Shown here: in pieces, positions 58,143 to 64,000 of the stretch
Layout: the number at the start of each line of letters is the position of its first letter
Numbering within the stretch: the stretch's first letter is position 1
From: JAYKGU01 sp035285585
GTDB taxonomy: Bacteria; Cyanobacteriota; Cyanobacteriia; CAKZMO01
Assembly (NCBI GenBank): GCA_035285585.1
Contig: JAYKGU010000107.1
Coordinates: 8,583 to 72,582 of the forward strand
DNA: 64,000 nt
Reading direction: 5' to 3'
Notes under the pieces: model-generated
What the model saw: only the letters and a program-made list of their open reading frames with translations
Told to the model about the DNA's origin: nothing
The model's database searches: none
Program-made: the position numbers and the translations under genes

Positions 58143-58437
58143 AGCGCCTCTAGTGGGTCATTTACTTCACTCTTCGGATCGTGAATTAAATAACCTGCAA
58201 TTATCCGGCCTGTAGGGGCAGGGAATTCCCTGCCCCTACCCCAGGAATTTCACATTAAACTCACGTCCCTTAGCCTTTGCCCTCGCCCCAAACTCCTCTC
58301 CCAGAGCTGGAGAGGGGCTTTGAAACTGGCGATCGGTTTCGGCCCCCCTCCTCCCCAAATCAGAAGAAGAGGCTGGGAGCTGAGGGCAAAGGCAATCTTC
58401 AAGGCCAACCCAAATCCAAAATCCAAAATCCAAAATC
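58143..58437. other. Spacer between convergent RTX genes with a perfect palindrome and repeats
   Basis: A perfect 28-base palindrome, GTAGGGGCAGGGAA followed by its complement, lies at 58212-58239 and could act as a bidirectional terminator although no T-run follows. GCCTTTGCCCTC near 58271 and GAGGGCAAAGGC near 58382 form a long inverted repeat. The ATCCAAA heptamer is repeated at 58411-58437, as inside pyrB. Confidence 0.6.
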
Positions 58438-60144
58438 CTACTGCGTCCACCCCACCGCTGCCGTACTCACCACCCGCTTCAAGTCGGGGGTAATTTCCAC
58501 TGTGTAATCAAACGGCGAGCTGCCTGACGAAATCTGGGTCATGGCCTTCCCGTCTGGGCGGCGGGGGGAAAAGTAGGATTGGGCACGAATCACCAGATTG
58601 CCGCTGGCGTTCACCTCAAGCGCCTCAATGACTAATGAATTACTTTTGCCGCTACTCAGCAGGGCAGAGAGGTGGGCAGCATCCAGCAGATTCCCAGTTT
58701 CCAGATCAAGGCGGGCAATCACGGCAATCTTTGGGCCGCCACCCGATCCATAGCTGCGTAGCCAGGATTGGGTGGCGTTACCGCTGGCGCGACGGAAGTC
58801 TTCGCTGGATTGCCCCTGGGCACCATCGATGCTGAATACGCCGTACAGGTCGGTACCGCTCCAGAACAATCCGTAACCGCGACTGTCTGCCCCCGTTACT
58901 TCATAATCAGTGCGCGACCAGTTTTGGCTGGGATCTTTGCTGTTGAAACTCACGACAATCGGATTTTGATTGGTGGAGGAAACCTGCCGGTAGCCGATGT
59001 AAACCGTGCGATCGCCCACGGTAATGGTCGGACTACCAATGGCCCGCACCGCAGCCTCATCGGCCAGGTTCGCCCCACTGAAGTTCAAACCCTGCCCAAC
59101 TGAGGCGATCGCCCCCGGCAAAAGCGGTGAATCATCGGGGGGGGGATTCGGGATCGGGGACGGGTCGGTCGGCGGCTCGCTGGGCGGCGTGCCATCGGTG
59201 GGATTGCCGTCAGTGGGATTGCCATCGGTGGGACTGCCATCGGTGGGACTGCCATCGGTGGGATTGCCATCGGTCGGCGGCTCGCTGGTTGGCGGGTCAC
59301 TGGGCGGCGGCTCTCCAGTCGGATTATCGGCAGAGCCATCCCCTGGCCCATTCGTCGTCTCAGTCACCACGTCCTCAGCCGTAATCCGGTCGCTCGTCAT
59401 TTTTTGAAGAATGACCAGAGGTTTTCCTGTGGTGCGATCGCGCATCACCGTGTCTTCCGAGTACCGCCCGCTTCCCTGGACGATTTCCACATTGCTGAAT
59501 TCAATATCCTCCAGGCGAAACTGATCCACCCCGTCGCGAAAATCGGTGATCACGTCCGCCTGCCGCAGCGATCGCCCACCTCCCGTTTGGAGAATAAAGG
59601 TGTCGCGACCGCCGCCCCCCGTCAGCGTGTCCTGGCCAGCGCCGCCCGTGAGCTGATCTGCACCGTTACCGCCCGCAAGCTGATCATCCCCCCGACCGCC
59701 CAGCAGTTGGTCCCGTCCGCCTCGGCCCAGCAGCCGATCGTCCCCCCCTTTCCCCAGCAGTCGGTCATGGCCGCCCTGCCCCAGGAGCACCTCGTCCCCC
59801 GACCGGCCCCTGAGCACGTCATCCCCACGGGTGCCAACAAGGCGATCGCCCCGGCGTTGTCTAGCCATCTGCGAGGCGTTTTCAGCCGACCCTGAACCCT
59901 TGTGACTAAAAGCTTCAGCAGCAGGAGGAGCGATCGCCCCAGCCTTGGGAATCGCCAACCAGGACTGCAGGGCTTGCGCCTGGTCGGGATCGAGCGCCGC
60001 CCCTGGGGCATTGAACCGTTGCCCGGAGCCGTTCAGGGAATTAAAAGGAAATAACAAAGCGTCGGCCTGGGGCGATCGCCCAGCACCAATTTGAGCCGCA
60101 TCGGGGAAATTTTGGCCGTTCGCATCCAGTCCGGAAATGTACAT
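58438..60144 (-). CDS. RTX-repeat calcium-binding protein with PTDG linker and unknown C-terminal domain
   Basis: Start ATG 60144 follows GGAG by 5 bases and gives 568 residues; the frame stays open to 60294 but the extension is not supported. An N-terminal region of about 85 residues (LFPFNSLNGSGQRFNAPGAA, DPDQAQALQSWL) precedes six or more RTX nonapeptides (about 105-185, such as GGRGDDQLAGGNGADQLTGG). An RTX-flanking domain (about 190-275) and a proline-rich linker of NPTDG/SPTDG units (about 285-330, 15-bp DNA repeats) follow. The C-terminal domain of about 240 residues is beta-rich (VYIGYRQVSSTNQNPIVVSF, GLFWSGTDLYGVF) and not recognised. RTX repeats are internal, unlike the neighbour. 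Confidence 0.85.
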   Translation of the reverse strand: MYISGLDANGQNFPDAAQIGAGRSPQADALLFPFNSLNGSGQRFNAPGAALDPDQAQALQSWLAIPKAGAIAPPAAEAFSHKGSGSAENASQMARQRRGDRLVGTRGDDVLRGRSGDEVLLGQGGHDRLLGKGGDDRLLGRGGRDQLLGGRGDDQLAGGNGADQLTGGAGQDTLTGGGGRDTFILQTGGGRSLRQADVITDFRDGVDQFRLEDIEFSNVEIVQGSGRYSEDTVMRDRTTGKPLVILQKMTSDRITAEDVVTETTNGPGDGSADNPTGEPPPSDPPTSEPPTDGNPTDGSPTDGSPTDGNPTDGNPTDGTPPSEPPTDPSPIPNPPPDDSPLLPGAIASVGQGLNFSGANLADEAAVRAIGSPTITVGDRTVYIGYRQVSSTNQNPIVVSFNSKDPSQNWSRTDYEVTGADSRGYGLFWSGTDLYGVFSIDGAQGQSSEDFRRASGNATQSWLRSYGSGGGPKIAVIARLDLETGNLLDAAHLSALLSSGKSNSLVIEALEVNASGNLVIRAQSYFSPRRPDGKAMTQISSGSSPFDYTVEITPDLKRVVSTAAVGWTQ

Positions 60145-60729
60145 ATAATCTCCGTGATATTCGTGATCTTCTTCGTTTGCTTGTATTAATTTTGCGGAAT
60201 ACACCCGTAGCCCCAGACAGGGTTGGCCGAATGTTCCAGCCTCCGTAGGAATTGGTTCCAGAGGGACGGCAAGGATACCGAAAGGGGGTATCAACTTAAA
60301 GCGGGAAGCTTTGCCGAGAATAGAGTTCAGGAGTCAGAAGTCAGCTCCCTCCTGAATTCTGACTCCTGGATTCTGACTCCTTATCTAACCAGGATTTCCC
60401 AGCTTAAATGGATACCCCCGAAAGGTTCTCGAAATAGTATCCAACCAGGCAAATAGGCAGATGCGTCGGCTTCAGGATGCTATTCAAAATGAGCGGTTTA
60501 GCCTGGGTCGCTTGACCTGAATTCGGTTCACAGGTTCCACCCTTAGCATGGATTCTTTGTTAAAAAAGTTACATCAGCAGAACTGACGATTTCCGCCGCA
60601 GTTTGCTCCGCCACTCTCCCGGCTGCACTTCCGTTGGCGATTCCCGTTCTGCAGGTTTCCTTCAGGCAGCACGCAATGTGTCAAAATGGGGAACAGTCTG
60701 TTTCTTTGTAAGCCGCTTTAAAACGTCCT
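60145..60729. other. Spacer between RTX gene and chlI
   Basis: About 585 bases. It contains the family A copy at 60285-60419. The rest has no supported gene. The chlI promoter should lie in 60480-60720. No ribosome site precedes the GTG start of chlI. Confidence 0.45.
60285..60419. repeat. Family A MITE-like hairpin, long form, copy 8
   Basis: It begins GGGGGTATCAACTTAAAGCG and ends CAGCTTAAATGGATACCCCC. The core is CAGGAGTCAGAAGTCAGC and inverted CTGAATTCTGACTCCTGG, nearly identical to copies 4 and 6. It overlaps the unsupported upstream extension of the RTX gene. Confidence 0.88.
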
Positions 60730-61851
60730 GTGAGTTCTACTGGTCAAGCTACTCCTACTCTCAAATCCGAGGCCCGTCGGCGTGCCGTTTTTCCCTTCAC
60801 CGCCATCGTTGGCCAAGATGAAATGAAGCTGGCGCTGCTGCTCAACGTCATTGACCCGAAGATTGGCGGCGTCATGATCATGGGCGATCGCGGGACGGGC
60901 AAATCCACCACCATTCGCGCCCTGGCCGATGTTTTGCCGGAGATTGAGGTGGTGGCCGACGACCCCTTCAATAGCCACCCCAGCGACCCCGATCTGATGA
61001 GCGATTTGGTGCGGGAGCAAATTTCCCACGAGGGAACCGTGGCGATCGCCAAAAAGAAAGTGCCCATGGTGGATCTGCCCCTGGGGGCTACCGAGGATCG
61101 GGTCTGCGGCACCATCGACATTGAAAAAGCCTTGTCCGAGGGAGTTCGCGCCTTTGAACCGGGGCTACTGGCCCAGGCCAACCGGGGCATCCTCTACGTG
61201 GACGAGGTAAACTTGCTGGACGACCACCTGGTGGATGTGCTGCTCGACTCGGCGGCCTCCGGCTGGAACACGGTGGAGCGGGAAGGGGTTTCCATCCGCC
61301 ACCCGGCCCGCTTTGTGCTGGTGGGGTCGGGCAACCCAGAGGAAGGGGAACTGCGCCCCCAACTGCTCGATCGCTTTGGCATGCACGCCGAAATCCGCAC
61401 CGTCAAAGACCCCGTGCTGCGGGTCAAGATTGTGGAAGAGCGCACCGCCTTTGATCAGGAACCGCAAAGCTACCTCCAGCAATACCAGGCCCAGCAGCAA
61501 GATCTTCAGCAGCAAATCGTCAATGCCCAAACCCTGCTCAGGTCCGTTGCCATCGACCACGACCTGCGGGTGCAAATTTCCCAGGTATGCTCCGAGCTGG
61601 ATGTGGATGGCCTGCGGGGTGATATTGTAACCAACCGGGCCGCCAGGGCGATCGCCGCCTTAGAGGGCCGCACCACCGTAACCGTTGACGACATTCGCCG
61701 GGTCATTGTCCTCTGCCTGCGCCATCGCTTGAGAAAAGACCCGCTGGAGTCCATTGATTCGGGTTACAAGGTGGGCAAGGTCTTCCGCACCGTCTTTGGC
61801 CTGCCGGAACCGGATGAGGTGGCCGAGGCCAACGGCGCAGGTGTGCGCTAA
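60730..61851 (+). CDS. chlI: Magnesium chelatase ATPase subunit I
   Basis: This 373-residue AAA+ ATPase, with ChlD and ChlH, inserts Mg2+ into protoporphyrin IX, the first committed step of chlorophyll synthesis. It is read from GTG 60730. Motifs: VFPFTAIVGQDEMKLALLLN, Walker A MGDRGTGKSTTIRAL (GTGKS near 55-59), GTIDIEKALSEGVRAFEPGL, Walker B GILYVDEVNLLDDHLVD, sensor 1 RFVLVGSGNPEEGELRPQLL and arginine finger DRFGMH. The length matches cyanobacterial ChlI. ruvC starts 17 bases downstream, so they may be co-transcribed. Confidence 0.96.
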   Translation: MSSTGQATPTLKSEARRRAVFPFTAIVGQDEMKLALLLNVIDPKIGGVMIMGDRGTGKSTTIRALADVLPEIEVVADDPFNSHPSDPDLMSDLVREQISHEGTVAIAKKKVPMVDLPLGATEDRVCGTIDIEKALSEGVRAFEPGLLAQANRGILYVDEVNLLDDHLVDVLLDSAASGWNTVEREGVSIRHPARFVLVGSGNPEEGELRPQLLDRFGMHAEIRTVKDPVLRVKIVEERTAFDQEPQSYLQQYQAQQQDLQQQIVNAQTLLRSVAIDHDLRVQISQVCSELDVDGLRGDIVTNRAARAIAALEGRTTVTVDDIRRVIVLCLRHRLRKDPLESIDSGYKVGKVFRTVFGLPEPDEVAEANGAGVR

Positions 61852-61868
61852 GTCGCTCTCCAACAGCA

Positions 61869-62354
61869 ATGGCCAAGCGAATTTTAGGACTCGACCCCGG
61901 ACTGGCGATTCTGGGGTTTGGGGTTCTCCAGTGCTCTGCGGCTGACCGGGGTGAAGGCACGGTACTGCCCGTGGACTTTGGCGTCATTCAAACCCTGGCC
62001 CACACCGCCATTGGTGAACGGTTGCGCACCATTTATGACGACCTGCACGAGCTGATCGGCCACTGCCAGCCCGATCTAGTTGCCATTGAAAAGCTATTCT
62101 TCTACCGCATGGGCAATACCATCCAGGTGGCCCAGGCGCGAGGTGTGGTGATGCTGGTGCTGGCGCAACATCAGCTTCCCTACGTGGAATTCACGCCCGC
62201 TCAGGTAAAGCAGGCCATCACGGGCTATGGTGGGGCCGACAAACACTCGGTGCAGGAAGCGGTGGCGCGGGAGCTGAAGCTCGACCAGATTCCCCGCCCT
62301 GACGATGCCGCCGATGCCCTGGCGATCGCCCTGGCTGCCTGGTTCCAGCTCTAG
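61869..62354 (+). CDS. ruvC: Crossover junction endodeoxyribonuclease RuvC
   Basis: This 161-residue Holliday-junction resolvase acts with RuvAB in recombinational repair. Its four acidic residues are visible: Asp in RILGLDPGLAILGFG (residue 9), Glu in LVAIEKLFFY, and the C-terminal Asp pair in PRPDDAADALAIAL. VEFTPAQVKQAITGYGGADK is the typical family segment. ATG 61869 is the only plausible start. It lies 17 bases after chlI; the combination is coincidental rather than functional. It converges with the 2Fe-2S protein gene: both stop codons abut at 62354/62355. Confidence 0.95.
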   Translation: MAKRILGLDPGLAILGFGVLQCSAADRGEGTVLPVDFGVIQTLAHTAIGERLRTIYDDLHELIGHCQPDLVAIEKLFFYRMGNTIQVAQARGVVMLVLAQHQLPYVEFTPAQVKQAITGYGGADKHSVQEAVARELKLDQIPRPDDAADALAIALAAWFQL

Positions 62355-62969
62355 TCAAAAATGCTTCTCAACTAATTCGGGAACATCCGCTGCCTGAATG
62401 CGGCTGTAGCGGGTTTTGTCGGGCATCACCAGGTTGGGCCCCGCTTTGCACTGCTTCATGCAGCCCGTACGCTTGATTTTTACCTGATCTGAAAGGTGGC
62501 GATCGCCCAATTCCCGTTCGAGTTGGGCCACCACTTCCGACCCGCCCCGCTTGCAGCACTTGGATTTATTGCACACGAGAATCGTTGCCGCTTTTTTGGG
62601 AGGGGCGTCTGGAGCATCCGGCGGCGGCACAGAGGGACGTTCAGCAACAGTGAACGGGGGCAGATCAGTGGGCGGGGTAAGCACGGCCACTTCTTCGGCT
62701 TTGTATTTGACGGCTCCCGTTTCGGGATCAAGCTTGCACCGCCCTGCGATGCCCAGTCGGGCACCCAGCCAAGCGGTGGGTTCGAGGGTGCGGCGCACGG
62801 ATTTGGGTAGCTTGATGGTCACCTCCTGCGCCGGAGTTGCCAGCCGTAGCGCTTTGATTTTGCATTCGTCTTTGACCACGAACCCGACGCACTGCCCCTC
62901 TAGAACAAAGGGGTTTTTAGATTTCTTGGGTTGAGACTGCTTGTGCTGATCTGCGTTGTTTTTGCCCAT
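62355..62969 (-). CDS. Thioredoxin-like 2Fe-2S ferredoxin domain protein
   Basis: This protein of about 204 residues has a C-terminal [2Fe-2S] thioredoxin-like ferredoxin domain (about 120-204). The four cluster Cys are in ILVCNKSKCCKRGG and RTGCMKQCKAGPNLVM, the pattern seen in NuoE/HoxE-like and shethna-type ferredoxins of cyanobacteria. The N-terminal half (about 18-110, VLEGQCVGFVVKDECKIKAL through YKAEEVAVLTPP) is a separate beta-rich domain, followed by a Pro-rich linker. ATG 62969 is used; GTG 62984 is possible. The role is electron transfer with unknown partners. It is not in an NDH or hydrogenase operon here. Confidence 0.85.
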   Translation of the reverse strand: MGKNNADQHKQSQPKKSKNPFVLEGQCVGFVVKDECKIKALRLATPAQEVTIKLPKSVRRTLEPTAWLGARLGIAGRCKLDPETGAVKYKAEEVAVLTPPTDLPPFTVAERPSVPPPDAPDAPPKKAATILVCNKSKCCKRGGSEVVAQLERELGDRHLSDQVKIKRTGCMKQCKAGPNLVMPDKTRYSRIQAADVPELVEKHF

Positions 62970-62984
62970 GTTGTCTTTGCCCAC

Positions 62985-63299
62985 CCATCCCTGGTTTTTA
63001 AGTAGAACTGTATTGAAAAACGAAGGTTAGAAAACCGGTGGGGCGCTCCCCCGGTTTTCTAACATGAATTTAATTGTGCTGACCTACTTAATTAGTTTTT
63101 AACTTAGCGTAAAATCCGGTTAATTGCAAACCATTCCCATTAGTATAGGCCAATTGCGGATGGGGTGATAGGGGTGAATTAGGGGTGAAATAGGGGCGAT
63201 CGCCCCAAAGATTTTTTCCTCAAAAAAGCAGGCAAACCCCTCCCCATCCGAACATTCGTACGTGTAGAATAAAGCATCCAGCGTGCCAGCCTCAAACCT
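62985..63299. other. Spacer with family B repeat
   Basis: It holds the family B copy at 62998-63092 and a HIP1 site near 63198. No gene is supported on either strand. The coiled-coil gene at 63300 has no clear ribosome site. Confidence 0.5.
62998..63092. repeat. Family B MITE-like hairpin, copy 3
   Basis: It runs from TTAAGTAGAACTG to CTGACCTACTTAA. The central palindrome is GGTTAGAAAACCGG and CCGGTTTTCTAACA around GGGGCGCTCCC. It is the most complete copy of the three, with an 8-base terminal inverted repeat TTAAGTAG. Confidence 0.85.
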
Positions 63300-63812
63300 A
63301 TGCCGTCCAATCCAGTCGAATCCCTTGCCCAGTCCGTCGATCTCTTTTGCCAGACGACCGATCGCCGCATTGAAGCGCTGCATCAGGCCATTGAACAATC
63401 CAACCAGAACATGCAGCACAGTGTCGAGAGCCTCCAGCAGAGCATCGAACAGTCCAACCAGAACATGCAGCGCGGCATGGAAAACCTCCAGCACAGCGTA
63501 GAGCAGTCTAACCAGAACCTGCAGCGCGGCATGGAAAACCTCCAGTACAGCATGGAAAACCTCCAGCGCAGCGTGGAGCAGTCCAATCAAAATATGCAGC
63601 GCAGCGTCGAAAGAATTGAACATGCGGTTGACCGCAACGCCTTTCAAATTGGTACTTTGAGCGAACATATCGCCCGCATTGACATCAAGCTGGAGCGGCT
63701 GATTGACACCACCGAGCGCAACGCCAGCGCGATCGCCCTCATGGCTCAAAAGCAAGACGAGAGTGTGAATCGCTTAGTGGGCTTGGTAGAGCGACTGATG
63801 GAGCGCAACTAG
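63300..63812 (+). CDS. Coiled-coil protein with short internal repeats
   Basis: I cannot name this 170-residue protein. Nearly all of it is predicted helical coiled coil. Residues about 30-100 consist of repeats of the type EQSNQNMQRGMENLQHSV, with the units QSNQNMQ, ESLQQSI and MENLQ recurring every 15-18 residues. The C-terminal part (about 100-170) is non-repetitive: NAFQIGTLSEHIARIDIKLE and a closing LVGLVERLMERN. The DNA repeats are nearly identical, showing recent expansion. Proteins of this shape with a small C-terminal leucine-rich coil are common in cyanobacteria and often accompany toxin-like or membrane partners, but none is seen here. Confidence 0.7.
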   Translation: MPSNPVESLAQSVDLFCQTTDRRIEALHQAIEQSNQNMQHSVESLQQSIEQSNQNMQRGMENLQHSVEQSNQNLQRGMENLQYSMENLQRSVEQSNQNMQRSVERIEHAVDRNAFQIGTLSEHIARIDIKLERLIDTTERNASAIALMAQKQDESVNRLVGLVERLMERN

Positions 63813-63880
63813 CTGAAAGTCAGGTTCCCGGCTTCATCAAGGCTTTACTTTCTGCAGTCTGACCAAAAATAACGGGATAC

Positions 63881-63905
63881 AAGCCCCGTCCTTCTGGGAC
63901 GGCTT
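63881..63905 (+). mobile_element. Left-end hairpin of an IS200/IS605-type element
   Basis: AAGCC-CC-GTCC (63881-63891) pairs with GGAC-GGCTT (63897-63905), leaving a two-base bulge and a small loop. Subterminal imperfect hairpins of this kind mark the ends of IS605-family elements. It lies 52 bases before a tnpB start. The right end is outside the window. Confidence 0.6.
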
Positions 63906-63956
63906 TTCTGAATAAACGCCTATACTTTTTCTTCAGCCATAGAGTACAATAGAACT

Positions 63957-64000
63957 ATGCTGAATCTCACCTACGAGTACAAACTCATTCCCACGGCGCA
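63957..64000 (+). CDS. tnpB: TnpB-like RNA-guided nuclease of an IS605 element (start only)
   Basis: The ATG at 63957 opens MLNLTYEYKLIPTA before the window ends. MLxLxYxYKLxPT is a highly typical start of cyanobacterial OrfB/TnpB proteins of the IS200/IS605 family. Together with the upstream hairpin this supports an IS605-type insertion. Only 14 codons are visible, so completeness and activity are unknown. Confidence 0.75.
   Translation, partial: MLNLTYEYKLIPTA

Noticed and set aside
1..64000. CRISPR arrays, rRNA and tRNA genes
   Set aside because: No regularly spaced direct repeats of CRISPR type, no rRNA sequence and no tRNA cloverleaf with TTCGA-type T-loop and matching acceptor stem was recognised. 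The tandem repeats present lack unique spacers.

Overview
The window is cyanobacterial chromosome. The octamer GCGATCGC (HIP1) occurs at high density in genes and spacers. The gene set is specific to oxygenic phototrophs: an inducible CO2-uptake NDH-1 operon (ndhF3-ndhD3-cupA-cupS), chlI, cytM, a Ycf20 protein, a phytol-kinase-type protein and plant-type glycerate kinase. The developmental regulators HetR and a HetP-family protein are both present, together with abundant intergenic hairpin repeats and heptanucleotide tandem repeats. This suggests a filamentous cyanobacterium with moderately high GC. The species, and whether it forms heterocysts, cannot be decided from this window.

Layout. 1-4.7 kb: the CO2-uptake NDH-1MS operon, with ndhF3 cut by the window start. 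4.7-7.3 kb: phytol kinase-like protein, a sulfotransferase and a duplicated-domain unknown protein. 7.5-14.0 kb: a minus-strand exopolysaccharide export and cyanoexosortase B operon (aminotransferase, exosortase, exosortase-associated protein, Wza-like exporter, Wzc-like co-polymerase). 14.0-14.7 kb: a spacer packed with three hairpin repeats. 14.7-18.6 kb: moeB, a JAMM peptidase, a ferredoxin, an amino-acid ABC ATPase and leuB. 18.8-32.6 kb: hetR, glycerate kinase, ycf20, a GT39 glycosyltransferase, a pseudogene, a MinD-like ATPase with glutaminase, a TauE permease, a methyltransferase, an MBOAT acyltransferase, pyrB and hetP. 32.7-37.8 kb: an HlyD plus C39-peptidase ABC exporter. 37.8-41.6 kb: a repeat-rich spacer, a PEP-CTERM protein (a likely exosortase substrate) and the DAHP synthase gene with its leader. 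41.7-50.2 kb: a DUF6875-like protein, a free-standing A-PCP-TE NRPS, a DUF1400 protein, a NUDIX hydrolase and guanine deaminase. 50.4-60.1 kb: two MscS channels, cytochrome cM and two convergent RTX-type calcium-binding proteins. 60.7-64 kb: chlI, ruvC, a 2Fe-2S protein, a coiled-coil protein and the start of an IS605-type tnpB.

The strongest unusual signal is upstream of the DAHP synthase gene (40308-40613). Two complete transcription attenuators lie in tandem. Each has a short leader peptide dense in Phe and Trp codons, an antiterminator segment at the end of that peptide, and a perfect or near-perfect intrinsic terminator whose 5' arm the antiterminator can capture. Other notable points are an in-frame block of heptanucleotide repeats inside pyrB, and MITE-like hairpin families that supply the stop codons (and sometimes the last residues) of several genes. 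All assignments come from reading the sequence and recalling protein families; no database search was run.
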